A DNA stretch of 64,000 bases from Adiantum capillus-veneris (GCA_014529385.2 CM043963.1:101615912-101679911); one strand, 5' to 3'; positions 1-13,337 are shown, counted from the first letter of the stretch. Notes: generated from the sequence alone by a model not told the origin. A program made the numbers and translations.

Positions 1-730
1 AAAAGATTGTTTACAACAAGCCTCTTTCACATGCCGTAGAGTCTATGTAGCTTTGGTAGCATAGTTGCATGTGTAGATGTAGGTATGGTCAGAGTATGCT
101 AATATTATTATTAATGGTTTCTTATTATCATAATTGGAGTTTTTGAAGAAAGCTTTGTGGTTCCGAGCATCATAGAAAGGTGATGAGCTAGCTAAGAGAC
201 CTGAGAGAGTAGACTGAAGGAGAACACAAATAAATGTTTGTGTTTAGTTTTACACGCCTCAACTCTTGCATGTAGCATAAACATGGGGTAGTACAACTAC
301 ATCAGCGCTAATTGGGGATGTGAAAGAGGGAAGCAAAAGAAAGAATGGGGGGAGAGATTTGTGAAACCCCAACCGTAGGATTTCAAGGAGAATTATTGAA
401 TAAACATCAAGCAACGTCAGTGTCGGCAAAAGATTAACCGAATTTCTTTGTTAGTTGACCATGCCCAACTTTGAGCTTTCTTCTGCCGCTCCTTTTCAGA
501 TCATCCTTGCAAATCCCACCCTTGAAGCTTTAGCAGGCAAGCGATTATCATAGATGACCACAACACACGCGTGTCCATTAAATGGCAGCAACAAATTTAT
601 TAAAAAAAGAGAAAAAAAAAGACATGCAGGCGATCGTAAGGAGCATGCAGAGAGGTTCCGCCAACTTCTCTCTACCACTACCGATTGCCACCAACCATAC
701 ACACTCTTGTTCTCTACAGTAACCAACCTG

Positions 731-887
<157 letters not shown>

Positions 888-1457
888 TCGAGCTGTCATA
901 GGCCGCCAATTCTCACTTCCACTTAACTCTTTCTCTCACAGCTGCGCACACACACACACGCCCCCTCGTCATCAGGTTACTCTCTCCCTCACTTGCCAAC
1001 CAGTGGCATCGCCATCAACTTGAGCTGCCAACCACTTTTGCACGACGGGCTACCCACCACCTCTGCATGCACATTATGACCCCAAACGGCCGCCACCCAA
1101 GCTACCAACTAAACCTCTCTCTCTGTCTCTCACCTGCAGCCGCCATGCATTCTCTCTCTCCTTGACCTCCTGGCGGGCAGTACCCGTCTCTCTCTCTCTC
1201 TCTGCCTCCGCTTGCAAACCCTCAACTGCCACAATCCCTCAGCTATCGACCCCTCGTCTGCAACCACTTCCATGAAAAGATGAGGCTGCAAACACTTTAA
1301 CCAACCATACTGCATACAGTTCGGTTGCGCCGCTTTTCTTTCACTCTTAGCCGCCATTTTTATTTTATTTTTTTTGTCTTTTAAATGGCCATGCAAGCTG
1401 GTTCGCCTTAGCTAGGCTGTCCATCTCATGGGCTTCCAGCGGCCCTTCCCTCCCCCT

Positions 1458-1479
1458 CCCCCCCCCCCCCCCCCCCCCC
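1458..1479. repeat. Poly-C homopolymer (22 bp)
   Basis: A run of 22 C follows a C-rich stretch. It is one of four long C or G homopolymers in the window; exact length may be uncertain in an assembly. Confidence 0.9.
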
Positions 1480-1971
1480 AAAATCCGGCGGTGATAACTA
1501 CCAGCGAGTCTAGCTACTGGTGCATGCAGTAGTAGCTGACTGCCTTCTAGGTACACCTCAACCAGCTCACCTCCCTCCACTGGTCTAGCCCTGCTCAACC
1601 TCACCTTCCCCTACGAGAGGATTCTGTGCCTCCACTCTAAGGTTGGAGAAAAGCACGCCACGGACTTCGCAGATTCTCTGGACTTGTCTACCGTCGCAAC
1701 TCCATCCATGAGCTCAGCCCGTGCCCCTCCACGGTTGTGGATTACAGGCAAGAGAATAGCCGCGACAACGAGAAAAGGCTCAACCTCATCTCCCTCTCCT
1801 GGCCCTGTCGTGACTTGCAGAGAGCAAGAGGCTGGGGAGGTGCTCGACGAGTCAGCCACTTTTCCAGAGCAAGAGGCCCTTGGCCCTTGGGAACACAGTC
1901 TTTCTCCCCCCAACTACCTACAGATGCGGACTACACCCATGCACTCTCCCTCCCTCCGGAATCTCTCTGCA

Positions 1972-2086
<115 letters not shown>

Positions 2087-2330
2087 CTATGGTGTTGTGA
2101 CATACCCCCTCGTATGCGGCTCCTAGTGTCGCCGACACAACAGTGGCATCCCCCCCCAAGGCGAATAGTTTTGCAGCTCGCCAGCCCATAGTCATCTCTC
2201 CCTCTCTCTCTCCCAGAACGATAACCTACAGAGAGATACAAAAAAAAAAGATTTCTTGGGTTAGTTTCCCATGACGTTAAAATGTGTTTTTTTTCTTTGC
2301 TCTCTGCCAACACGGCTACTTACAAAAGCG

Positions 2331-2411
2331 GACATTGACAAAGCTCTGCAGCGTCCGGCGAACCTTGATGAAGCTCTTGCAGAGGCAGACCTTGACGAAG
2401 CTCTTCAGTGA
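2331..2411 (+). repeat. Three degenerate copies of a 24-27-bp unit encoding a D-x-D-x-A-L motif
   Basis: The unit (gacattgacaaagctctgcag and variants) occurs three times. Read in one frame it gives three A/N-[D/L]-[I/L]-D-[K/E]-A-L blocks and then a TGA at 2409-2411. There is no ATG nearby, and I infer no gene; it may be an exon tail or a chance minisatellite. Confidence 0.5.
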
Positions 2412-4188
2412 CTGATGTACTACTTCCTGCGACAATGCCCATTGTTGAAAATTCTCAGGCATTGACCATGATGATGACCCTTTTAGTCTGATGTTTTTAA
2501 GCTCTTAGTTTTAAAATCTTTCGCTTTACTTCATTTTAATTTTGCACCCATATATTGGATTAGATCCACCCAGATTTTGTCCGTTTGATCTCATTATTCT
2601 AAATGTCTAGTCTCTACTCTCACACAGTCAAACATCTCCCTCTCTGAATGTCTCTCCTCGTGTTACCCCACTCTAGCATAAACAACCTGAGGACTTTCAT
2701 AACTCTAATGAGTTGTCTCACTCACTAAATGGACAATGCAAGTGGCTTCATATCTCATAGTATAATGGACGATGACATATGTGATGTAGCTTTATCTTTG
2801 TCTCTATACCCTAGCCTCTACTCGTATTCCCCCCCACCCCTCAGAATTACATTGGCAATATGCCCCATCGACGATTACAATGTGAATGGTACAAATTTTT
2901 GGTGGGTAACAACGCTAATTAAGGCATAAAGTATTTGGAACACAACTAAAAAATGATATGCTGGAGATGACCACAATCAAGCTTCATAACATGATCATAC
3001 GACCTAGGTTTATATAACTCTAATATCTTCAATGGATTCCATCACACTATTTGCAGAGATTTTATTTTACTTATAATCTGTGGATTTTTATGACATGATT
3101 TGCATGATCTTTTTTTCGGTACGTAGCACAATATTTTAAATCCTTTCGATACCTAGCAATGTTGTTAGCATTTTATTTTCAGTTGGTTAATGCTTTTAAT
3201 TAGCACAAAGCTGGTACAAAATGTTCCATGCTCATACTCCTACTGCCTGTTTGCTCGGTAATCACTTTTTGCAACTTCATTTAATTCCGGCTACGCTATA
3301 TTGCATGCTCTTTTTGCAATTCCTTGTATCGATCAACGTTATCAAATGTCATGCATTCTTAATTGGTGACTTACAATTGGTTGCACTTTTAAACTTTTGA
3401 AGCTTTTCTAGGTTTCCTCCTCTTCGAATGGCACATTGTTATATTTTACTAGTTGCTGTACAGTAGCACTACTCAACACCATTACCTTTATTTGGTTTAC
3501 CACAATTTTAAGAAAATTAAAGTATCTATCTTGACCTTAATCAAATGATTTTTACCACGATCTTCATTTGTTACATTTATCTAACTCATTTAAGGATCAG
3601 AAAAAAAAAAAGCCTATGCAGACCATAATGTGAGGACGTCAGATAAGTCATCTCTTTACTTTATTTTGCCAAACTCATTTTTACAGCTTCCGTACTAATC
3701 TCCTAATCATATTTTATCTACTTTTATGATACCCTTCTCCCTTGTTATCAACCAAATATCTATACTCTTCTAAACCTTATTCCTTAGTGGTTGACTATAC
3801 TCCCTCTGTCATACAAGATTGTGCCAAACTCCTACGTGTGTTTCCCGATACCATTCAAAGAGACAACACGGCTCTCTCGACACGCATACTCAAGGACACC
3901 CATTCCAAACCCTCTTGGTATATACTCGCATACGTCACTCCTCTTTTCATATCTCAGTTCTCTACATTATGTTCTAAGCAGAATACTCAAACACTGCTAA
4001 GGTCCTACCCTCTAAATGTATTGAAAGAAGATTTGATTATAAGCTATGCAGCTACTCATGTGAGCTACAGTGCCCTGGGATAGTGCACAACAATTTGTAA
4101 GTACTTTGATATATTGCACTGTGATGTCAACAACATAATAAATATTTTTTTCCTTTATGTCTTGCCTAGTCCATTGGTCACGCACACA

Positions 4189-4385
4189 CAGATTCGCCGA
4201 TCTAGACTGTGTGTAGATACTCATCTTGGTGCAGATCCGCCGATTTAGGCAGCACATTAATAAACTTCAGATTTATGATTTTTAAACAATATCGAATGCA
4301 GATCCGCTAATTTAGGCAGCAGTAGTGCAGTTTCACCGATTTAGGCAGCAGGTTTTATTGGTGTAGACTTGCCGGATGAGGCAAC
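4189..4385. repeat. Cluster of five degenerate 'gatccgccgatttaggcagc' motifs
   Basis: Copies start near 4189, 4233, 4302, 4330 and 4365, at irregular spacing (28-69 bp). The core is CCGATTTAGGCAGCA, with substitutions in the outer copies. Such spaced repeats are common in LTR U5 or transposon subterminal regions, but no parent element is identified. Confidence 0.5.
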
Positions 4386-5084
4386 ACCGATCTCAAAATC
4401 ATGCTACAGTGGCTGGCCACCACTGTAACTGGTATGATTTTGTTACCCGGGTACATAATGAAAGTGATGTGGATTTGGACTTATATTGTGGAACTGGAGT
4501 TGGATTGGGATTGATATTTGATGATTATTTTATCACAGCAGTGTTCATGTGATGAGACTTGACAATATGAGATTGATGATGAGTGTGACCAATGATATCC
4601 TGATTCATGAGGTATGACATATACTGCTTATTCTAGTGGTATGGGACACTAGAATAGGTAGTATGTGGATGACGACAGGCATAAGCAATGTTGTTTAATT
4701 TTATGGATTTTTCTTTTACTATTTGATACACTGTTCTAATCATTGTTTTTGACAAGTATTGTTTGTAGATTTTTATCTTCGCAACTGAGGAAAGTTGCTT
4801 TCCAATGGAGAGGTATATTATAGAATTGATATTTTATTACTTATTACAGCTGACACGTGGAAAAGATTGGACAGACGAGCTAGGCCTATGTGAATGAAAA
4901 TATATACATTGTACATTTTATTATTCAAGTTCTCTTTTATGAGCTTTGGCCATTTATGACCGGCCGGCCAGTTTGTAACCAATTTGACCATTCAAGAAAT
5001 CTATATAACAAATACGTGCAAGAGGGAAATGGTCACTCTTGCATGGGGGGAGATTGCACCCAGTGTCTGTGTTATTCTTCTCAC

Positions 5085-5089
<5 letters not shown>

Positions 5090-5124
<35 letters not shown>
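5090..5124. repeat. (CT)n microsatellite, 35 bp
   Basis: A perfect CT tract just upstream of the recognisable part of CACTA-1. Confidence 0.95.
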
Positions 5125-5126
<2 letters not shown>

Positions 5127-5435
5127 CGCGCCGGCATAGCACTCCACTCTAGGAGGTGCACCTACACGCGTTCTTTCGCTCTCTCCCGCTCTCTATCTCT
5201 CTCTATTTGCGTATATCGTCGATTATGTGCTCGTGGATTCACAAGGTATGGAGATTTGTCCATTTTATGGCTTGTAGTATATTGTTTTTGGTATTTTGCA
5301 GGGTTCTCCGCGCTCCCGTATGTAGCAAATCATCTACTCACCCCAATGCACATCTTCAAGAATGGGGGGGAGATCATATGGAAAATCATCACTAGAAAAA
5401 GGTAGAGCAAGGCCCAAAGAGATGACCTGCAGGCC

Positions 5436-7513
5436 ATGGGTCAAATGCCAGAGATGTGGCCTCGACTTAAACAAAATGGAAAGTTTGCAATACCAAAAGG
5501 TCCATGGGTTTTGAGTCATGCAAAAGAGCAACAAGTGAAGAAGAGTATATCTTCATTCAAGACTCCCACTGGGTGCATGCGATGTTTGAAAATGGATTTT
5601 ACAAGAGATGACAATCTTAGTGGTCTTAAGTCTCACGATTGGCGCAAATTTTTACAGTTTATCTTACCAATTTCCATAAAGGATTGTTTGACAAATGACA
5701 ATAGAAGAACAATCTACAAAATCAGTGAGTTGGTACGCTGGATTAGTTCAAAAGAGATAAGAGAAGACAACATGCATGCAGCATGCTTAAATGCTATTGA
5801 AGCATTGTGTATGGTGGAGAAGTACTTTCCAACAAACATTCTTACCATCCAAATGCATGTACTTATGCATGTGGTCGATGAAGTTGCTGATGCTGGTGTA
5901 GTCCATAGCAGGTGGATGTTCTTCTTGGAGAGATTTAGGAAGACTTTAAAGGGGTTTGTTTGTCAAAGGGCTCACCCCGAAGGTAGCATGGCCAAAGGAT
6001 GGCTTGTACAAGAGTCTCTTGTCCTCATTAGTGAATTTTTGGGCTCAATTGATACAGAGATGCCCCAAATGTGGACAAAAGAGGTCAACGTCAAGGTGAT
6101 AGGGGATGAGCCACAGGGATAAGGCACCATAAGAAAGATGGGCATCACAATGCAAGAAAAGGTTATGAGATTTTGTCTTCTCAACTCAAACATCATGCAA
6201 AAGTGGCTAGAGAGGTACAAAGGGGAAATGCAACAACGCTTGACAGATCACCTACAATTCAAGTGCAACTGTGCCACTAGAAACGTTCCTTTTCTAGATC
6301 ATCTTTAGAAATTTCTTGACTTTCCTAGGTGGTGGTTAGATGCGACAATCTTAGAGGAAAAGAGGAATGGAGTGTTGATTACTGAAGAGGAAGAGAAGAT
6401 GTCAAGGGGTTGCGATTGGCATGTAAATTTTCACAACTTCCTTTTTGAGCTCCACATGATGACATTACCTTACTAAATTTAAGTATGTTTCAATTTTGTG
6501 GCTGCAGTATCACAAATATGGAGCTTTGTGGTCGCATGGGAAACACTTTAGAGTGCAACGGATAGATGAACAAGGGTCACCTTTGATAGTGGTGTTAGGT
6601 CAAGATTCATCCAAGAAAGTAGGATTAGTACCAAGGATGAGAACATAGAGACTAGCTTGCTTGAATACTTTGGCTACATCCAAGATATCTTGAAGATTAG
6701 CTTTAGAAAGTTTGATATTTTTATCTTTGATGTCAAGTTGTTAAAAGTTATTACTAGTGGCCCTAATGCAACTGTGTGCAAAGACAAGAGTGGATTGACT
6801 CAAGTGAACTCTAGGTGGGTGTGGACAGATGTGCATGATACATTCATACTTTTGTAGCATTGTGAACAAGTTGTGTTCACACTAGATCCACTATGGAGAG
6901 AAAATGATGAAAATGATATGTATAAACCGTGTTGGCTCTATGTTGTTCAAGTTGCTCCATAGAGCAAGCAAGTGTGTGAAGGATTGGAAGTTGAGGTCAA
7001 AGAGCTAATTCATGAACAAAGTGCAGGGCCAATGAATGATATAAGTATGGATTTTGAGTTGGAGGTCAGTGGTTGAGCATATGCCTGAACCTAGAGATGA
7101 GCTTTCAACACAGGGGATTCACTAAGGGTTATTGTATGGTATCACGTGAGTGTACAATAGGGGGGTTTTCTAAGGTCAAATGGAGGGAGGGTCCCGGCCC
7201 GTATGTAGGGGTTAAAAAGGCAATTTTGTTGCACGCAGGTGGCATCGCCCTATTACTACTATTGAATCCCCTGTGGCTTTCAAATACTGAAGCTGATGCA
7301 GAGAGCGATGAAGAAGTGGAGTTTGATGACAAAGATGCAAAAGTACAGATTGAGATAGACATCTTTGGTGCATCAAAAATCATAGAAGATGAGAGATTAG
7401 CTAATGATTTTTGCCAGGAACTGTTTTGTAAAACTCTTTTCGTTCGCCTACAATACTGGATAGATTCATTGAGTTGTGTTGGAGCTTCATCTTTTTTTAT
7501 TTGTATTGATTAA
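5436..7513 (+). pseudogene. CACTA-1 TNP2-like transposase, C-terminal part (DUF4218/DUF4216-like), degenerate
   Basis: The first open stretch (5436-6122, 228 codons) begins in the end of a TNP2 domain (GLKSHDW motif). It continues through a DUF4218-like region (IYKISELVRWISSKEI; MHVLMHVVDEV; HPEGSMAKGWLVQES). Later frames carry the WSHGKHFR motif after an intron, then the DUF4216-like block (FDIFIFDVKLLKVITSG; NSRWVWTDVHDTF) and an acidic tail. The same blocks occur in the same order in CACTA-2 on the minus strand. The catalytic N-terminal TNP2 region is absent. In-frame stops occur at 6120-6122 and beyond, with at least two frame changes, so this is a pseudogene. Naming to TNP2 family is by motif order; I ran no alignment. 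Confidence 0.8.
6423..6507 (+). other. Probable 85-nt GT-AG intron in CACTA-1 transposase
   Basis: The sequence opens with gtaaat and closes with a T-rich stretch and gctgcag. Removing it joins a Cys-Asp-Trp-His codon series to Tyr-His-Lys-Tyr. CACTA-2 has the equivalent CDWKYHTY codons joined without interruption. The intron call therefore rests on comparing two copies in this window as well as on splice-site form. Confidence 0.75.
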
Positions 7514-7568
7514 ACGTTTCTTTTGTAAACTAAAATATTTTATCTGTGTTATTATTGTATCTGTAGCC

Positions 7569-8436
7569 ATGGCCAATGACAATGATACATACTCTCCTAG
7601 TTTTAGTTTTCCTATCACTCCGGTCGACATGTCACCCAAGCAGATAGGCTCTTTTTTGACACAGTTCACACCAGAGCAGATTAGTTACGCACAGAAAATT
7701 TAGGAAGCTCGTTCCTCTAGACCTACTATGACTGCCCCTACACCTAGTACTAGTATGTCCCCTACACCAATTGGCCCCACACCACAGTCGAGTGTGCCCC
7801 CTACACCGACGACTGGTTCATCTTTTTATAGATGAGGTAGGCATCGTTCTTGAAGTGGTGGTTGCTGCGATAGCGGTTCTACCGATGCATCCACACCATA
7901 GGGAGAGCGTCCACCACTATCTTCAGTAGATAGTTCACCGATTGGCACACCAAGTACACCTTGGGGATCACACGAGCATGATCGTAGCAATGTCTACAAG
8001 AGTAGGATGGGACTATTGTGGTAGATAGGTTGGAAAGGCCATGCGACAAAGGACTTGGAAACTCTATATAGTTCTGTTTGGACACTCTGTGATGGATATT
8101 TGGGATAATCAAGATGATGAAAGAAAGAGTTACATCGTTGAGGCCATTCACAAAGAGTACAAATCGATAGAGGGGTACGATCTAGTCTTGAATGACTGGA
8201 TTTTTGGGCGTGGCTTGTGCCACAATGTCACACCATTGGTCAGAGGCGAGAGACAGGTACAAGGACGGCAGTCTAAAGCCGGCATGGTTGGAACCAGAGG
8301 AGTGGGTAGAGATTGCACGAGAGACACAAGACAATCCTGACAAATTTTATCAATAGAGAGATGCATAGCACGTTTGGAGTTTGATGAAGCATCACATCTT
8401 GGGAGTGGAGGCTACGACACACTTTGACATGAGTTT
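7569..8436 (+). pseudogene. CACTA-1 second gene (En/Spm Ptta/TnpA-like), degenerate
   Basis: ATG at 7569 follows a T-rich acceptor (ttgtatctgtag). The N-terminus has MSPKQIGSFLTQFTPEQ, then a Pro/Thr/Ser-rich region, GGCCDSGSTDAST, and SPIGTPSTPWGSHEH. It then has a helical region containing ERKSYIVEAIHKEY and ends with SHLGSGGYDT before a gagttt/gtaagt splice donor at 8437. Every block has a counterpart in CACTA-2 gene 2, including the donor position. In plant En/Spm elements the second product binds subterminal repeats; that role is inferred. Several stops (for example the TAG at 7700) and frameshifts make this copy non-functional. Confidence 0.72.
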
Positions 8437-8772
8437 GTAAGTATTATATGTATGATTTAAACTGTTAAAAACATATATGTTATTTGAAGATTTATCTCAT
8501 GATTAAACCATAATTTTGAAGGAAGTTTTCATGAAGCACCCTCTGACATGCTGAGAGGAGAATTATGGGTACAAGCATGGACTTGTGGCCCTTTTGACCC
8601 AACTGTAAGAGGAGGGAGAGGAAGTCAATTGGGAGGCATTACCATGAGGGTCTTCTTGATACAGTCTTACTCAGTCATCTTGATACAGTCTTCTTGATAC
8701 AATCTTACTCAGTGATTGTATACATGTACATTTTCATTCTTATGTTTATGGTTTTGAATTCCGTTTGCGATT

Positions 8773-9100
8773 ATGATTGTGGTATGACAATTAGGTTATG
8801 GTTATGGTTTTGCAACTATGGTATGGCACAGAGGTTATGGTCATGGTTTGGTAATCAAGTTATGGCTATGGTTTTGCAATGACAGTATGGCAATCATGGT
8901 ATGGTTATGGTTTGGCAATCAAGTTATGGTTATGGTTTGCAATGATGGTATGTCAATCATGGTATGCTTAGGGTTTGACAATCAAGTTATGGTTATGGTT
9001 TTGCAAAGATGGAATGGCAATTATGTGATGGTTATGGTTTTGCAATCATGGTATGGCTATTATGGTTATGGTATGGCAAGTGGGTTATGTTTATGGTTTT
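8773..9100. repeat. Subterminal (TATGGT)-like repeat field of CACTA-1
   Basis: Roughly 330 bp is built of GTTATGGTTATGG, ATGGTATGGCAAT and TTTTGCAAT variants. The reverse complement of the same motif (ccataaccataa) fills 44160-44400 in CACTA-2, also between gene 2 and the terminus. The shared position points to an element-internal repeat, possibly a transposase-binding region. Confidence 0.75.
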
Positions 9101-9619
9101 GTAGTTTTTGAATCATGTTTTGGATTATGGCTATAAAATCTTTATGTCGTTGTGCCTATGGTTTGGGAGTCGACGTTTTTGTTCTTCTTACAATTTTACT
9201 AATCTGTATACACTCGCTCTTTAGCATCAAGTTGTAGGTAAAGTGCGATTTCTTGTGCACTCTTCCTTTGAGCAAAAAGGGTTGTTTTTTGTTGTTGCAA
9301 TACAAGCAACATCAGTTCCCAACCCTCTTTGCCCAAAGGAAAGTTTGCAGGCTCTGTCGTCGATACAAAATTTGGTATAGATGTTGGTATAGGCCTCCAA
9401 ATAGACGTTGGTATTCTTAAATATCATACCAGCGCTTATTTCTGTGTTTATTTTGGTGCCCTTTTCATAGCTTATTCCAACAACTAAAATACCGATACAT
9501 ATATTGACGACACCGTACCGACGTCTATTTCGATGATTATTCTAGCGTATTTTACTTTTAAGAAAATCTTTGAGTCGTCCGTATCCGCGTCGATTTTTGT
9601 GCAACGTGTTGTAGTGACA

Positions 9620-10578
9620 TATACAAATGTTTACCTTTTTCTCTCTTCTAAAGGATTCATCTCTTGCTCTTCAAACCCCTACTTATACATAAAATGCCAA
9701 GTTGGGTTTTGTGATTCTTTCTCTTTATGTGGATGATACCATCCTTGTTTCCAATGATTTGGGATTTCTTGAGCAAGTGAAAAACTTATTGTCTACTGCA
9801 TTTGATATGGTGGATCTTGGAGAGATTCACTCGTGTCTTGGCATTTACATTCAATGGAACTGACAAAAAGTATTTTATTCCTTCAACAGTCAAAGTTTAT
9901 TGCAGATACTATTCAAAAATTTGGTATGGAATATGCACATTCAGCCAACACACCTTGTCTTACGAGTTCTATGAAGAACACTTATGACAGTGGCAGTCAA
10001 CTTGTCACAAATCAACCTTATGCTAACTTGATTGGATGTCTTTAGATTGTTGGCATGAACACTTGTCCAGATATTTTGTTTGTTGCTAATTATCTTGGAC
10101 AACATTTTGCACGTCCTTCTCTTAAGCATTGGTTTGCATGAAAGTGTGTATTGAAATACTTAAAAGGCACTATAGACTTTGGTTTGGTCTATGGATGATA
10201 GCTGACACTGGATTCTATGAAATATCTTTCTCTTTAGGGTTACACATTTCAGAATATGTTGCGGCATCACTTGCAGCTCGTGAGCTGATCTGGCTTTGAC
10301 AAATGCTGGTTGATATTGGTCACTCTCCTCTTTCTAGAACACCCTTGTGGTGTGACAACCAGAGTGCTGTTAGTCTTGCAAAAGACTACGTTCAACATAA
10401 TAAGTCAAAGCACATTGTTGTTCACTATCATTATGTTAGGTATGAAGTATGCAAAGGCATCATAATGGTTGAGCATTATCCAAGTGACCAGATGATTACA
10501 TGCATTCTTACCAAAGGCCTCAACATTTCATCCTCTTGCGCTCGGAGCTTGGAGTTGCGTCGCCCTCAGTCTTTCTAG
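9620..10578 (+). pseudogene. Ty1/copia reverse transcriptase-RNase H remnant
   Basis: Translation directly after the CACTA-1 end gives copia RT blocks: a KGFISCSSNPYLYIKC stretch, then the active-site box as LYVDDTILVSND, then LGIYIQWN. Later come an ANTPCL block and the RNase H/tether region (WCDNQSAVSLAKD; HIVVHYHYVRYEV; ILTKGLNI). Frames change several times and contain many stops, so this is dead. The coding frame runs up to the CACTA-1 boundary, implying that CACTA-1 landed inside this RT gene. The upstream half of the copia element is not in the window. Confidence 0.85.
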
Positions 10579-10830
10579 ATTAGCTTCTCTCCTATTGTGA
10601 TAGCTTTGTACTTATGAAATTGTAATCCTATAGGTACCATGCACTATGCACACTCTACACTTGCACATTGTGCTCTCTGAGTCACTATTATATCTGTACA
10701 TAGATACACAATTCACTTTCACACCATCATGTTGGTTCACATTTTGACATAATATGGGGACTTGGTTTTTTTCCTTGAACTTCCCAAGGGTTTTTTCATC
10801 CAAATCTCGAGACCTTTGTTTCAGAGGGGA

Positions 10831-10972
10831 TGTTGGAGCTATATATAGCTCACTCTACTCAACTTGGTCTCACCTATATATTTGTATCTTGTCCTCAATA
10901 TGAATCAGTCTTTGGGAGCGTACATGGTGTGTCTCTTGTCTCGTCTCTCTCTCTTTCTCTCTACATCTTGAC
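10831..10972 (+). repeat. 3' LTR of the copia remnant (about 142 bp)
   Basis: A purine tract (cagagggga) is followed by TGTTGGAGCTATATATAGCTC and an apparent end in CTTGACA at 10972. Position after RNase H, PPT and TG...CA ends support an LTR. It has no second copy here to confirm the exact end. Confidence 0.6.
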
Positions 10973-11451
10973 ACTCATATAGACACTCTTAGTACTATAG
11001 ATAAAATAGGAGATCCAGTGAAGTTGGAAGTGTATTCACAACTATATATTTTTTAGACCCAAAAATCCATAATCTAGGGTTTTTGAACAGCTTTGATGGC
11101 TTCATCTATACACCTTGGTAGAGATAAGCCCTTACGAGTTTAAGACATTCAAAAACTCAACTTGATTTTCACACTTAAAGTGTGTAGTGTTAAAATAATG
11201 ACCAAAAAAATGCTAATGGCAAGACTCTTGCTTGTCCATTAGAATTGATGGGTACTCAACTGAATAGAATTGTTCAATCTTGAAAGCAATCACTGATCAA
11301 TTACAAATAGATGGCTCTTAGCCATCCCAAAATAGGTGGCACAATAGATGGCTCTTAGCCATTCCTATATTCTCTTAGACCTTCCTATTACCATATTGAC
11401 ATAGAAAGATTTCAATAAAATCATGCCTAGTTTCGTCTTTCCTGCATAGAA

Positions 11452-11574
<123 letters not shown>

Positions 11575-12902
11575 AATGTTAGGCTGAGGAAAACACTTTA
11601 TTCTAATGTGTTGTATACCCCTTTCATGTTCTCAAGTGCAAACCATATCTGTGTCATAACTTATCCTGTAAGGATACAATAATGTACTTGTACCACACTC
11701 TCATAGAGAGAGGTACCATAAGTCACATCTTGAACCATTTTCATTTTATGTGATCATGACTGTATCAAGGTGCATATGTATGGAACTTGGCCTGTGAATA
11801 AAGTTAAACACAAAATGTTTTAAAATATCAATATCTGAGTGCATCCTTGACAGAGTAGCTAGTGCTATAGTGGAAGCATATGCAATGATGGGTGTTGTAT
11901 GTCCATCGTACTAGTATGCCATGCATACAAAGAAAAAATTAGAATAAAGAGCCCTTGGCTTCAATGACATTCTTAACCATGTGAGCCCTTGTTATACGTG
12001 CCTTACACGATTACACTAGTATGGATACATCACAGTGCACCGTTGCGTAAATTGTGAGCTTATATCCGGGTAGTGCCAAAGATGTGTGCCATTATCATTG
12101 ATCCAAATTCAATTGATAATACTTTGGCACATAAGAGAAGCTTTGCTTCACATAAAGTCTAGCAAAGCACTTTTTGTTGCACTGTGAAGAAATATTTTTG
12201 AAATGGAAGGTAAATTGTAGACAAAACAAGAACAACTTGAATTTTACCAACCTTGTTGCCCCTTTGAGACGAGTGGTCATTGCATGAAAGTGGCTCCTAG
12301 CCATGTATGCTGATACATTTAGATCCATTGGATGTCTCTTGCATGTCCTGTTAGCTTGGTTCATTCCGATCTCTATTGAAAAAACATGCAGACATGTTGC
12401 AAACTGTCCCCAAGTTTGTATGCTCATAGCATATTCCAAACTTGAATTCTTGTCTTTGCATGATATATCTTAGTAGACCCACTTTGAATGCTACCATTGC
12501 TCATAGCTACATGTACTCTTGCTCAGAGATAAATGTCATATGAAAACAAAGTTGACCTTATCGAGCATTCACAAATAATCGACCTTGTAGAATAGTAGGT
12601 AATGGTTGGCCTTGCCGAGTGACCTATGTTTCCTTCATCAAGGGTAGCAACATTTCTTGTTGATGAGTTTTCTTTACTCAATATGTGTTAAAAAACAAAA
12701 ATATCATGCTCACAAGCCTTGCATATGCCTTGAGTGTCGAAAGTTCACAAGGATGGGAAAATAATTTCATGGCAGCATACATACCTTCTGGAATGCTCGC
12801 ATTGACTTGCCTTGCCGTACTAGCTTGGTTTAGTGTCAGCATACCTTGCATGCTTTTATTGAAAGTCTTTTGCTTGTCAAAGCCTCGAAATAAAAAAACA
12901 AT

Positions 12903-13337
12903 GAGTCCTCCATGCCGAATACCCTTTACTTTACAAGCCGCAAGTCTTGCCTGTATCGGTATGCAATAGGCCTTGCCTAAACTTGAGGAGCCAACATTGC
13001 ATAGGAGCAATTCCCTAACAGAAGTTCCAAACAAAAAGTGGGAAATTGACATCCATTACAAGCATGCAAGTACCAAGGATCAAAAGAGGATGACATGCAT
13101 TCATCTTGCAACTTATTTCTCCGCATTACAAGCACGCATTGGGCAATTTGACGTCAATTACCTGTCGGTCATCGAGTCCGCCATGCCAAATTACCTTTAC
13201 TTTACAGGCCGCAGGCCTTGCCTGTACTGGTATGCAATAGGCCTTGCCTGAACTTGAGGAGCCAACATTGCCTAGGAGCGATGCCCTGGTAAAATTTCCT
13301 AACCAAAAGTGAAAAATTGACATCCATAACAAACATG
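12903..13337. repeat. Direct repeat, two about 164-bp units 271 bp apart
   Basis: Units 12903-13066 and 13174-13337 share the order ccatgcc, accctttactttacaagccgc, tatgcaataggccttgcct, gaggagccaacattgc and gacatccat. Scattered substitutions show an old duplication. Confidence 0.8.

Larger units (their letters stand above)
5390..9616 (+). mobile_element. CACTA-1: 5'-truncated CACTA (En/Spm) DNA transposon
   Basis: The + strand carries, in order, the C-terminal part of a TNP2-type transposase, a second CACTA gene with a Pro/Thr-rich N-terminus, and a subterminal field of TATGGT-like repeats. It ends in GTAGTG at 9611-9616. The reverse complement of that end reads CACTACAA followed by a tcgacgcggata motif, matching the gene-2-side terminus of CACTA-2. 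The three bases after it (aca) are the expected target duplication, but no 5' terminus with a matching aca was found. The left border is placed only where transposase homology starts. Many stops and frameshifts show it cannot move by itself. Confidence 0.82.
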
